NCBI GenBank assembly: GCA_013076295.1
Contig: RQOL01000882.1
Span: 186,001 to 250,000, forward strand
Reading direction: 5' to 3'
Source of the DNA: Sanderia malayensis
Lineage: Eukaryota > Cnidaria > Scyphozoa > Semaeostomeae > Pelagiidae
DNA: 64,000 bases
In this document: positions 12,001-24,000 of the stretch, piece after piece
How positions within the stretch are numbered: the stretch's first letter is position 1
How the letters are laid out: each line of letters starts with the position of its first letter
The notes under the pieces: generated by a model
What the model saw: the letters and a program-made list of their open reading frames with translations, nothing else
Told to the model about the DNA's origin: nothing
The model's database searches: none
Program-made: the position numbers and the translations under genes

Positions 12001-15000
12001 CTATGAAGCAGTTCAACAACGGACCAGATGTTTAGCTTGCTATATGCAGTGAAGTTCGTTATATGAGGGTGAATTGTATACTATGAACCACTTCAACAAG
12101 GGACCAGATGTTTAGTTTGCTATATACAGTGAAGTTCGTCATATGAGGGTGAATTGTATACTATGAAGCAGTTCAAAGAGGGACCAGATGTTTAGTTTGC
12201 TATATACAGTGAAGTTTGTTATATGATGGTGAATTGTATACTATGAAGCAGTTCAACGAGGGACCAGATGTTTAGTTTGCTATATACAGTGAAGTTCGTT
12301 ATATGAGGGTGAATTGTATACTATGAAGCAGTTCAACAAGGGACCAGATGTTTAGTTTGCTATATACAGTGAAGTTCGTTATATGAGGGTGAATTGTATA
12401 CTATGAAGCAGTTGAACAAGGGACCAGATGTTTGTTTGCTATATACAGTGAAGTTCGTTATATGAACGTGAACTGTATACTATGAAGCAGTTCAACAACG
12501 GACCAGATGTTTAGCTTGCTATATGCAGTGAAGTTCGTTATATGAGGGTGAATTGTATACTATGAACCACTTCAACAAGGGACCAGATGCTTAGTTTGCT
12601 ATATACAGTGAAGTTCAGTATATGAGGGTGAATTGTATACTACAAAGGAGTTCAACAATGGACCAGATATTTAGTTTGCTATACAGTGAAGTTCATTATA
12701 TGAGAGTGACATGGATACTATGAAAGAGTTCAACAAGGAAATTGCACAAAGTGAAGTTCCCACAGCCAATATTGGACATAAAACTTTATTCATTTACCTC
12801 TTTCCATTCTTGTGTCCTGCAACAATCACAGTGTTCCACAACGGATTGAATTTAGATCTCCTACAACAAACAATTCGTAACAGCTATCAGTAACAAATAG
12901 AGGAGAATATTGAAAACAAAACTTTTACAGCTTACATCAGCCCATAAGTTTATTATAAGTTATAATAATTTATTCCTTTACAACCTTTGATAAAGAAATC
13001 GTGTTATCCAGGTGAAAATGGAGGTTGGCGAAATCGTGTGACCATCATTATGGACATCGTTTTTAATCCTAAATTATCAAAAATAACAGAATATGTAGCT
13101 GCAAAATAAGGCAATAGAACGCCACAGACTAAGGCAACAGATAGCTGCAAACTAAGGCAACAGATAGTTGCAAACTAAGGCAATAGATAGCTGCAAACTA
13201 AGGCAATGGATAGCTGCAAACTAAGGCAATAAATAGCTGCAAACTAAGGCAATGGATAGCTGCAAACTAAGGCAAAACATAGCTGCAAACTAAGGTAATG
13301 GATAACAGCAAATTAAGGCAATAGATAGCTGCAAACTAAGGAAACAGATAGCTGCAAACTAAGGCAATAGATAGCTGCAAACTAAGGCAATAGATAGCTG
13401 CAAACTAAGGCAAAACATAGCTGCAAACTAAGGTAATGGATAACAGCAAATTAAGGCAACAGATAGCTGCAAACTAAGGCAATGGATAGCTGCAAACTAA
13501 GGCAATAGTTGTTGGGGAGATGAACATCGTCCGTTTTCAGGTTGTTCAGAAATTCCCATATCTGCGCAACCGCACTAACGCTTTCTGAAAATCACTCAGA
13601 TTTCACCACAATGGAGGAAATCCTTGAAGCTAAGTTATGGAGCCAAACTTTTTGGTGGCATCTTTGCGCTGAAATTTTCAACTGGAAAATTATTTTTTCA
13701 ATTCTTGAAATGTTAAGAATATCTCCGGAGCAGTGAGTACCTTTGCAAAAAGTACGCCTGGACAGATGCTTGGGCCACAAACTTTAGCTAAGCCCTCTCA
13801 AGCTAGGGTCGCATGACCGGGCGCAGGCAGGCCAGGCCTAAGTTACGAACAAATCTGAACATCAAGGAGCACTCTAACAGAAGTTTAAATATAACTGGAA
13901 TTATTAGTGCAGAACAAATATATTACACATTATCTTAAAACAGATTCTGTGCACAAACCAGACTACACGGTAAAAACAAAGCTGGAATTCAGCTGAACCA
14001 AATGAAACACAACAATCTTTGAACAAAACAATTTCAAACATATCATTTCCTGAATAGAACAAGATCAATGTACATTATATGTAGTGTATAAAAAGGCTAA
14101 TGAAAGTAATTCATTGAGGAGTATCAAATTTTGTTTTCTTTTGAGAATCAACAACTCTTCAGAGCAGAGAGTATCGCTATTTGATTGTACGAACACTGAA
14201 TGGTGTTTGCTGCTGTGTTTCTTCATCTACAGACAAGACAAATTTGAGCACGATCACGGAAATGAAATGGAACTTCCGTGATCGTTCGGGAAGGGAAACC
14301 TCACTTGTGAACTGAGATTAATCTTGGTTGGCAGTTTTGATTGGCTAAATTCAAAACTTGCATTACGTCATTACTGAAAGATGCGCAATTGCGCAGATAT
14401 GGGAATGTTTTGATTGGTAAAACAAAACCGTTGAAACAAAGGACTGAAAGAAAGGATGGCCATGTTCATCTCCCCAACAAATAGATAGCTGCAAACTAAG
14501 GCAATAAATAGCTGCAAACTAAGGCAATGGATAGCTGCAAACTAAGGCAAAACATAGCTGGAAACTAAGGTAATGGATAACAGCAAATCAAGGCGGTACA
14601 AAGCTGCTTGAGAATCACGGACTTCAGCATCACGGAGAGTAAAAAACAAGAGCAACTCACATCATTGAATCAAGTATTTTTGTGAGATGTTGGAAATCTG
14701 CATAATCACCAGACGCTCCAATAATTGTGTTGTCGTTGATTTTTGATATTCTTGAAATACCAGGAAATCTTGCCAAAGAACCATATGAACCTATAAAAAT
14801 TAAAAATAATTATTTATAAAACAAAGTTCCCAACTGCGTCTCTTTATTGTTAATAAATACTAACGCTAGTCGCTACCCGACCATAACTCAGTTATTTATT
14901 AGAATTCTGCATTTTTGTTCAAAGGTTTAACTTACCCAACATGTCCGCTGCTATTACAACGCCGCCGTTAAACTTCACGCCAAGAACTGAAGCTCCAGTC

Positions 15001-15206
15001 ACCATGGGTTGCCTGGAAAATAAATGTACAACTTCTTTGTCAATTGAAATGTCAGAATTTTTCAAATTTAAGGCCTAAACCTTCTCGATAATAATAACTT
15101 ACATTGATCTTGTGCTACCAGCATCGCTATAATTTGTTTGAGAAGGGCCTTCAAAGCCAGGAGTTCCGTAGCATGGTTGGTGATACTGAGTTTTTCCCGA
15201 AAACAT
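9057..15206 (-). CDS. PSMB4: Proteasome subunit beta type-4
   Basis: Non-catalytic beta-7 position subunit of the 20S proteasome core, needed for ring assembly and protein degradation in cytosol and nucleus. Eight exons, all phase-matched, give 249 residues: 15103-15206, 14936-15012, 14661-14790, 12985-13068, 12798-12860, 10486-10567, 9740-9856 and 9057-9149. Family signatures: [67 protein letters not shown] and the C-terminal NWEIAHMIK. Human PSMB4 has 264 residues, so this is full length. The start is the first Met in the first exon (MFSGKTQ), giving a short propeptide before the conserved core. The 12985 exon uses a weak donor (GTTGTA). The introns hold an 80-bp repeat array and an inserted foldback element. 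The extreme N-terminus is less certain than the rest. Confidence 0.95.
9337..9515. repeat. Short GAACTAATG-type repeat
   Basis: Irregular tandem copies of words such as GAACTAATGCACTGAT in the last PSMB4 intron. No coding potential. Confidence 0.6.
10866..12715 (+). repeat. 80-bp dispersed repeat, main array of about 23 copies
   Basis: Unit words in order: TATACTATGAAGCAGTTCAA, CAAGGGACCAGATGTTTAG, TTTGCTATATACAGTGAAG, TTCGTTATATGAGGGTGAAT. Period is 80 bp. Marked variants (GAACCACTTC followed by CAGTTCAAAGAG) recur as a pair near 11121/11201, 11361/11441 and 12081/12161, showing a higher-order duplication. It lies in the PSMB4 intron between exons 12798-12860 and 10486-10567. Shorter arrays of the same repeat occur throughout the window in both orientations. 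Confidence 0.92.
13089..13504 (+). repeat. 23-bp repeat (GCAAACTAAGGCAATAGATA)
   Basis: About 18 copies of a 23-bp unit in PSMB4 intron 3. The array is split by the element at 13509-14480 and resumes at 14485-14600. Reverse copies occur at 16418-16545, downstream of Rab8 exon 6. Confidence 0.85.
13509..14480. mobile_element. Foldback DNA element with 4-bp target duplication
   Basis: The ends are exact inverses, TTGTTGGGGAGATGAACAT, with further imperfect inverse matches inside (CCCATATCTGCGCAA near 13555 and its inverse near 14385). The element interrupts the 23-bp repeat array. Flanks read ATAG on each side (13505-13508 and 14481-14484), as expected if ATAG in the array consensus was duplicated. 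No transposase frame is visible. The superfamily is unassigned. Confidence 0.75.
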
Positions 15207-16286
15207 CTCAACTGTGAAGTGATTAAAACGATTTTGTAGCCAAATGCAATTGAAGATATTCAACTTCTTCAAGAAAATGCTGACCACTTAGGCCTGTCTC
15301 GTTTTGAAACGGTGATGAGCGAGGCATGTGTCAGCCATCTTGAATATTTACAAACAAGAGAAAGAAATGCGACGAGAAGAAACAATTTATTTTTTCTAAA
15401 AAATGTTACCAATCATCAAAAATAACATGTTATTTCTAAAGTTACAAACATCGATGAGTAACAAATTCTACGCATAACATATAGATGATATATATAAAAC
15501 TGAAGAATGTATCGTAATTAACCCCCTGACCTAATCTGAATATTTCATGAAAGCAAATGATAAGCAGGCTATATCAGGAGGTAACTCCCTTTAGCAAATA
15601 ATTATGCATCAGGCATGTTTTGACGATTTTTTCCCGGTATACAACAAATTAAGTTTCTGGTACCATGTTAAACATTTGTAGTATACAATTCAGCCTCATA
15701 TAACGAACTTCACTGTATATAGCAAACTAAACATCTGGTCCCTTGTTGAACTGCTTCATAGTATACAATTCAGCCTCATATAACGAACTTCACTGCATAT
15801 AGCAAACTAAACATAGGGTCCCTAGTTGAACTGCTTCATAATATACAATTCACCCTAATATAACGAAATTCACTGTAAATAGCAAACTAAACATCTTATC
15901 CTTTGTTGAACTGCTTCATAGTATACAATTCACCCTCATATAACAAACTTCATTGCATATACAGCAAAGTAATCTGCAATTGCTACAAAATGCTATTAAA
16001 AGGAAACATTTACCCCCTGATAAACCTGCAACTTCCATCGACTCAATGTGGATGCAAAAGGAAACAACACGGGGGTATGGTGAACATTAATCTAAATATC
16101 CGAATATATAATATTTATTATTGTTCATTCTTCAAACAATTGTGAAATGCCTTAATCAATCTCTATACCATTCTGGCAAGATTTACAATTTTGTTTTGTT
16201 TTGCTTAAATTTAGCGACTATCTTTAAATATTTACTACCCGTCTTCGTTGACCATTGAGAGACAGATTCTGGTATGAGAGACAGTC
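15207..16286. other. Intergenic region between PSMB4 and Rab8
   Basis: From the PSMB4 start upward: unique AT-rich DNA, then four reverse copies of the 80-bp repeat (about 15664-15965), then a 63-bp C5/G5 element (16013-16075). A TTTATT (AATAAA on the minus strand) at 16114-16119 is a possible Rab8 polyadenylation signal about 170 nt past the stop. No additional gene was seen. Confidence 0.6.
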
Positions 16287-19200
16287 TCATAAAATGGAAC
16301 AAAGTTTCAGTAGCCCCGATTTCTTTGGCTTCTCTTCGCCGCCAACTTTGACAGCCCCTGATCCGGGAGATGGAGCTGTCGAATCCTGAAAGAGAGGTGG
16401 CATTTAACTTTCGTTTGCCTTAGTCTGCAGCTAAGTATCGCCATAGCTTGAAGCCATTTATTGCCTTAGTTTGCAGCTATGTATCGCATTAGTTTGCAGC
16501 CATTTATTGCCTTAGTTTGCAGCTATCTATTGCCTTAGTTTTCAGACATACAATGTCTTCCTTTGCAGCTACTTTTTGCTTATAAAAATAGAAATGCTCA
16601 CCAATTTCCTATCCATTTTCTTTTTGATGTCCCTTGCTAACGTGATGAACGCCTCCTCCACGTTCTGACCCGTTTTTGCACTGGTTTCCATGAACTTCAA
16701 CGAATACTCGATCGCGAGCTAGGAAAAAAAATAAAAGTCACTAACCTATAAAAACATCAGATAAGCAATAAAACTTGATTTGAATCGGTGTCTTTGTGGG
16801 CGAGGAGGGTGAAATTATAGCAGTGAGCTTCTGGATGAATTGCGAGCACTGTAGCCCCCGGGAACGCTGAATGACTACACTGAACAGCGATATGATCCAT
16901 GACACAAACAGGGGGTCATCTTAACATGGCATTCAGGAATGACAGCACGATACAATATAGTCAGAAAGTTAACCCCCCTGGTAAATATCGCTTTGGGTTG
17001 TTCATCGATGGATTATAGAAACATTTCAGGGGGTAACACAACCTGCTCTCCTCTTTCTTTCGAAACCTGTCTCTTGTCTTCCATGTCGCATTTATTTCCA
17101 AGGACCATCTTCTCAACATCGGCTGCTGCATGCTAAAAAATAAACCACCAAACATTTTCATGGTATACAATTAACAATCATATAACGAACTTCACTGTAT
17201 ATAGCAAACTCAACATCTGGTCCCTTGTAGAACTGCTTCATAGTATACAATTCACCCTCATATAACGAACTTCACTGTATATAGCAAACTCAACATCTGG
17301 TCCCTTGTAGAACTGCTTCATAGTATACAATTAACCCTCATATAACGAACTTCACTGTATATGGCAAACTCAACATCTGGTCCCTTGTTGAACTGCTTCA
17401 TAGTATACAATCCACCCTCATATAACGAACTTCACTGTATATGGCAAACTCAACATCTGGTCCCTTGCTAGACTGCTTCATAGTATACAATCCACCCTCA
17501 TATAACGAACTTCACTGTATATGGCAAACTCAACATCTGGTCCCTTGTTGAACTGCTTCATAGTATACAATCCACCCTCATATAACGAACTTCACTGTAT
17601 ATGGCAAACTCAACATCTGGTCCCTTGCTAGACTGCTTCATAGTATACAATCCACCCTCATATAACGAACTTAAATTAAATTAAATGTTACCTCATCTAT
17701 ATTCCTGATCCAATTTCGAATATTATCAAATGATTTCTCGATGGTTATGTCATATACTAACATGATTCCCTAAAAACAATGGAATAATCAATATTAATTA
17801 TCATACAAAATACCTGCGTGGCAATTACAATATCTTCGCGTGATAACCAATGATGTAAACACGCATGCGTATTGATGCATGCCCCCACAATCAGAATACC
17901 AGTGCACACAATTCCAGATAAATATTTTTACGTATCTATATTTATCGGTGGCGAGTCACCAAGCAGATGTCGCTGGATATATATGAACAGACCGGCACTG
18001 TTGGCCTCTTCACCCCGGTGTACCAACAGAGTTAGTAGTTGAGTACGATACGTGGATGGTTTTTCGGCGTTTCTGTCGGAAAATCATTCTCTCGGAAAGA
18101 CGAAAAGTCCCGGTACGCCGGGGATCTACTCTCTCTTGTAGATCCTCGGCGTACCGGGCCTCATTTAATTCCAACTCATCCTCAACTCAACTTCAAGTGG
18201 AGCTCAGTGGAATCGATCCGCGACTCCAAGAGTGGCAAGCACAAGTGCCAACCACTACGCCACAAGAGTTGAACTAACAAGATAGTAAACACTTGAACAT
18301 CAATTCTGGATTTTTACGAGGATTGATAGAGCAACCCGTGGCAAATATCATACATTAAGAATAAGCGCCCCGTGGCAGCTAATTGAGAAATCCAGTGTAT
18401 TGCAAATTTGCCAGGCAAGAAGCCCATGATGTCATCCATCCCATGAATCCATGGGAACACTTTCATAAACATACTTTTGCCACGCAGCAACAACAACTCA
18501 TTTACACTCAACTCAAGATCCAATGGAAAATCCATGACTGATCATGGATTTCCATAGGATCCTCTGAGATCTCAAATGCCGTAAATAAACCAAAAGAGTT
18601 TTTTACTGGGATCTCTGTCCAATGTTTGTCACGAACAGAGTGTTGTGACCGTATTTAGTCCCTCCCTACTTTATGACTCACCATGGCTCCTCTGTAATAA
18701 GCTGTTGTGATTGTTCGAAACCTTTCCTGTCCAGCTGTGTCCCTGAAACAAATCGGAAACTTAAGTTATATACAAGAAAACTGAAGGTAAATTGTGTACT
18801 TGAAGCAGTTCAACAAGGGATCAGTTGTTTAGTTTGCTATATACAGTGAAGTTTGTTATGTGAGGGTTAATTGTATACTATGAAGCAGTTCAACAAGGGA
18901 CCAGATGTTTTGCTTGCTATGTAAAGTAAAGTTTGTTATATGAGGGTTAATTGTATACTATGAAGCAGTTCAACAAGGGACCAGATGTTTAGTTTGCTAT
19001 ATACAGTGAGATTTGTTATATGAGGGTGAATTGTATGCCATGAAGCAGTTCAACAAGGGACCACAAGATGTTTACAAGAAGTTTGTCATATACAGGGTTA
19101 ATTCGTTTGTAAGCAGGGTATTTCCTTCACAGGTAGAACAGATAAAGGTAATAAAAATGAGATTCCATCCTCACCAAATTTGAAGTTTAATTTTCTTCCC

Positions 19201-20640
19201 ATCCAACTCAATCGTTCTGATCTTGAAATCAATTCCTTTGAAAGAAAAAGCAAAATTACTATAAATCTGATTTTCATAGTTGATATTGTTATTGGTTACA
19301 GTACCCAGGGGCATTAATGAAATTAATAGGTATTGTAATAAATAATAGGTATAGCTAAAAATAATTTGCCATCACATTTGAAGTAAGTTGGAATTGTCTG
19401 GATGACCAAAAATATTTCATCATATTTTAGCTTCCATTAGTCAAGTTTGCTTTGAAAATTGGAAACATAGCAAAACATAATAAATACTAAAGCTTTTCGT
19501 CTGACACTCATCAGAGTAGTACGTCAGAAAGAGAACAAAAATGAAAACCATTCAGCAATTTTGAAGTTCTGTACCGATCAAAGACTGTTCTATTAGTCAA
19601 GTTAGAAATCAAGATGTTTGGTAAACAGTTATCATTGTTATGTAGAAACATATCTTTGGAAGATATAATATTTTTGAGAAAGAAATCTTTGTTAGGCACT
19701 CTTTAACTGCCACTCCCCCAAAAAAACAAAATTTGAGGTAAATCTTAAAATCGCAGTGATAAGAACTGGGGAAAGATGATTAAAGTTATAATGCTTTTCT
19801 CAGCATGTTGCAAAATTATCCAATAATAATTAATAATGAAGATTAGATGAAATTCCAAGTTGGGAAATGTTAAAATTTAGAGGAGGCAATGAATTTGAGA
19901 TGAAAGATTTAGTTGGAAATATCGTAACATAATTCTATTTTGAAGCATTGTTGTGAAAGCTTCAAAATAGAAATATATTCTAGGTGAATTCATGGTGATA
20001 TATATTCTAGCTGTTTCCCCAAACAATCTCTATTGTTTATAGAAAAAATTATTGCAAAACACTTTGAAATAAATACACCGGAAATTTACAAAGCGGGTTA
20101 GCAATATCACATGACAAATGAAAATTTGAGGAGCAGAAATGCAAGAGGAAATTAATTTACTTTCAACGAAAGAAGCTCTTGAAAACTTTGATTATAAAGA
20201 GATATTGAACAAGGCTAGGCTAGTCATGAACCTGTTCAGTAAAACTGGGATTAAATGAAGATAAGATCTTATACTTTAAATTGAAATTACGAATCATCAG
20301 TCACATTACGGTAAATAAATATTTTAATGTACATAATATTTCAATCTTAATAGATTGATCATTAACAAACTTCATCATGTTTAGAAAGCAATTAAGTTGA
20401 AATTTGCAGTATTTTTTGCATGGTTTAGAATCCATGTTCAACATAACGATTAATCGGGATATATATTGAAGGAAGAAAAATTGCAGGGCCTGATAAGAAA
20501 ACTTTATCCAACTTACCGATGGTCGAAATAAAAGTCGAATTAAAAGCATCTTCTGAGAACCTAAACAGCACACAAGTCTTCCCAACACCTGAATCACCAA
20601 TAAGCAACAGCTTGAATAAATGATCATAGGTCTTCGCCAT
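16287..20640 (-). CDS. RAB8: Rab8-type small GTPase
   Basis: GTP switch for post-Golgi, polarised and ciliary vesicle traffic; cytosol and membranes. Seven exons in phase give 209 residues: 20517-20640, 19175-19235, 18682-18742, 17692-17769, 17043-17132, 16602-16718 and 16287-16385. Motifs: P-loop GDSGVGKT at 15-22, switch [31 protein letters not shown] with catalytic Gln, NKCD, ETSAK. The first residues, [16 protein letters not shown], match Rab8 closely. The C-terminus is CSIL, a CaaX box with terminal Leu, which predicts geranylgeranylation as in Rab8 rather than the double Cys of Rab10. The donor after exon 5 is GTTGTG, with a C5/G5 element 9 nt further on. Rab13 or Rab10 are less likely alternatives. 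Confidence 0.94.
16973..17033. repeat. C5/G5 element next to a Rab8 5' splice site
   Basis: 61 bp between C6 and G5, ending 9 nt inside the intron from the exon 5 donor. A second 61-bp member lies at 16855-16915 in the same intron. Their interiors are unlike each other. Confidence 0.75.
17165..17672 (-). repeat. 80-bp dispersed repeat, about 6 reverse copies
   Basis: Reverse-oriented copies (GTATACAATTCACCCTCATA and following) in the Rab8 intron between exons 4 and 5. Variants TTGTAGAACTG, TTGTTGAACTG and TTGCTAGACTG alternate, suggesting duplication of pairs. Confidence 0.9.
18045..18268 (-). mobile_element. tRNA-derived SINE in a Rab8 intron
   Basis: On the minus strand, a pol III A box (GTGGCGTAGTGGTTGGCAC, 18245-18263) is followed about 30 nt later by a B box (GGATCGATTCC, 18209-18219). 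That is the internal promoter of a tRNA gene or tRNA-derived SINE. Downstream lies an extended body with a strong hairpin around 18108-18158 (GTACGCCG with its inverse on either side of GATCTAC). A clean tRNA acceptor stem was not found, so I call a SINE rather than a tRNA. It lies between Rab8 exons 3 and 4. Confidence 0.65.
18786..19090 (+). repeat. 80-bp dispersed repeat, about 4 forward copies
   Basis: Forward copies, diverged, between Rab8 exons 2 and 3. Confidence 0.85.
19240..20516. other. Rab8 intron 1, no gene seen
   Basis: Unique AT-rich DNA. A segment at 19490-19585 (AGCTTTTCGTCTGACACTC and following) recurs in part, inverted, at 21700-21800 near the neighbouring GTPase gene, so it is probably a dispersed repeat. 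Confidence 0.5.
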
Positions 20641-21066
20641 TTTCTCGGTAACTTATTTCAAATAAGAATAACAAATTTTCCTCCGTTATGTGAAATTCAG
20701 CTTCCTTAGTGGACTTCCAGGTGTGGCAAATTGTATGGCCTCTCAAGTCAGGCTTAGTCTCCTGTTGGATTACGTCATGAACCTTCACTCGAGGCTGAGC
20801 CAATACGAGGCCATGAATAAAATATTTTTCCATCATCATTCATAATAATTTAATTTTCAATTTCAATATTTAAATCTATCAGAAAAACCTAGTTACAAAA
20901 AGATATTTGCCCACATAAAAATCCAATAATTCAAGCAAAAAATTTTATCATTATAAAATTAATTGGCTGAACACATCACAGTGCCTAAATACATTTCATA
21001 AAAATTGTATTAATTCAAATGGTAAAAAGCTATGATTGAAATAAAATTGCTTAGCGAAATTAAAGA
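20641..21066. other. Rab8 5' flank, no gene seen
   Basis: 426 bp between the Rab8 start and the stop of the next leftward gene. It must contain the Rab8 promoter and the upstream gene's 3' UTR. No clear core promoter motif was recognised. Confidence 0.5.
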
Positions 21067-24000
21067 TTAGAAAATTACACAAGAAGGTTTTCCGGGTGTT
21101 GGTGAACTCGGTGATCCTTCTCTGGCTTGATTATTCGAGATTTGTATGTCCTAAAATACAAATAACTCATTATTCGTAGCATAATCTAGCCAAACTTTGA
21201 ATAAACAGTTATCAAACAATATATGACACTTTTTGAATAAAAATGAAATATATGCAAACAAAGAACAAAAGTATTTTGATCATAATGTACCTTCTTTGCT
21301 AAAATTCTAGTCACGAGATTCTCAAAAGCCTAAAAATAAAAGGAGACAAAAAACTATCAAAATATATAGTCCTTCAATCAAACCGTTTTCAATTTCGTTA
21401 ATTTATGGTATTGTAATGTATTTAATTGTATCGTAATTTGTTTAGAATTGTACTTGGGATGGATTAATCATTCAATGATGATTCACTGATTCAATGATTC
21501 GATGATTCGATGATTCGATGATTCAATTATTAAATGATTCAATGATTAAAATAGCGTTGAAAATCGGAAACATGATCACTGGATCACCGGTGATGATTGG
21601 TTGTTTTTGAGCTATACCAATCATTCACATCTTTTCTGATTTGCCAATTTCGACCCTCTTCTGTGTATAATAATTTGTTAGGTTTTCATTTTCGTTCTCT
21701 TTCTGATGTACGAGTGTCAGACGAAAAGCTTTAGTAGTAGTTATTATGTTTCGCTATGTTTCCGATTTTGATTGAAGCAATTTTGAAGTTCTGTACCGAT
21801 CAATTATTCTCCAAAGAATGAAATTTGGCAACCTACCGTATTTCCTCGATTAAACGCCCCCCTCGATTAAAAGCCCCCCTCGAATAAACGCCTCCTTATG
21901 CTACCAACTTTTGCACTAAACGCCCCCCTCAATTAAACGCCCCCTCTTTGTTCAAACCATGGCGACTTTCATTTTCTACGTTGTTGCTCGATAAAGCAAG
22001 GCTCAACTAAACCATTTTATCTTTTTCTGGACCCAACGACAGAGCCTGTGATCTTGTACTTTCTAATAAACGCCCCCCCCCTCGAATATTGGCCCCCTCG
22101 ATTAAGCGCCCCCCAAAAAGTGCTGAGATTAATAAACGCCCCGGGGAAATAATCGAGGAAACACGGCACATAATAAAGTAATGAAGTCTAAAGCAATCAA
22201 TAAGTGTAATAGCCAAAAATTAATAGTGTAATGAATAAAATTATCACCTCAAACACACCAACATTTAATTTTGCACTTGTTACACAGAACTCTGTGTTGG
22301 GGATTGATTCTACTTTCTAAACAAGATAAATAAACATAAATAAGCATTCACAATTTGTTGTGGTTGATGATGAAACAATTATTGATTAAACCAAGAAAGC
22401 TCATAAAATTTAACTTGCAGTTATTTTACGTAAAATTTTTTTAAGGTACACATTTTTTATAAGAAACCATTTTATAAGAAACTTACTAGTAGAATTCATG
22501 CTAAATTACAATAGATTCAATTGTTCTATTGTCTTCCTTGACAATGGAAAACAATAGAAAATTTAAGAAATTCTTACTAGTAGGGTTTGAGCTAGGTTTC
22601 TTATAAAATAAAAAATGTGTCCGTTGAGAAAATTATGTAAAAATCCCTGTGAAAACTTAAATATTAAATAAACCCCCAACCTTGGGGTTTAATAATCTTT
22701 CAGAGTATAAAATATATAAAATATATTGATTGGTAATAAAAGAAAAGGATGATAGTGAATTTGGGGCACAATTTGTTACCTCTAGTCCTTTTTGGTCATC
22801 AACTGTTTTATTCCGTTGGTCAATTTTCATCCCAACCAATGATTTTGGTAACGAATTAAATTCATCTTCTCCAAGAAACTAAAATCAAATCACATCTACA
22901 TAGGATATCAAAAAAAGGAAAAGAAAAAGAAAAAGACTTATGTAAAAACTTATGTAGCAATTTTATTTTTCAAAAAGTCTTTAGATAATGTTAGGAATTT
23001 ATTGTAGATGTAACAGTTTCTTATATGTTCGGGCAAAGAATTAAAAAGTTTTGCTGCACTATCCTGGAAAGTTCCAGATTATCTACATAGGATAACAAGT
23101 ATTTTCATCAATTACTCAATAAATGACCAAGCAGTTCGATAAATGAGGAAAATTGAATAATGAATAGTAAAGCAATGCCATACCAATTTAAAATTTAATG
23201 ACCAATTGTCAATGTTGTGCCAGCTTCTTTCGTTTGTGGCCGAATAACACAACATCACACCCTGAAATGCATTATGGGACAATTTTATTATGATGCTTGC
23301 ATACGTAGCACAAGTATGATATGAATCAGATAAAGGACAGATATTATAAATAATAAAGAGAGAAATACAGTAAAATCCCGATAGCTCGAGCCTTCAAGGG
23401 ACAGATGAAAATGGTTTGAGTTAAGGAATGTTCAAGTTATCGAGTGTTAGAAAGTATTAGCAAAGCTTCCAAGGGGAATGCCAATACTGGATCGAGTTAT
23501 CCGAGGTTCGAGATATCGGGGGTTCGAGTTATAGGGATTTTACTGTTTGTGGAAGATAAAAATTGAGATAAAAATTAAGATGAAAATAAAATTGAGATGA
23601 AAATTAAGAAGAAAATAAAATTTTTAATGAAGATCAAGATGAAGAAGAAGTAAATACTCCTCCTTTCTATTGACTGAGTGAAGATTGAGATGAAGATAAA
23701 GATGAAAAAGTCATTAAATGAATAAAAATCGATGAGGATAATCCAAATCAATTAGAATAGAAAATATGAAGAAACATTTCCATGAAATGAAGTACGCACA
23801 TCTGCTTTCTGATAATGATAGGTTGTCACAGTTCGAAAGTTGACATGACCTGATAAATCCCTGCAAATAGAGTTAAAAATAACAATGCATAATAATAATA
23901 CAATATTATTATTTTAACAAATTATCATTAAAGGGTGTTTTCTCTTCTTTCCCTCTTGTCAAGCCCCAGAGGGGCTGCCCCAAGGAGGGGGTCACTAAAT

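Noticed and set aside
10866..12715. CRISPR-like array of regular repeats
   Set aside because: The 80-bp units are directly tandem with no unique spacers, and the genome is eukaryotic.
13542..13780. Short frames inside the 13509-14480 element as a transposase remnant
   Set aside because: Too short, no transposase motif visible on either strand.
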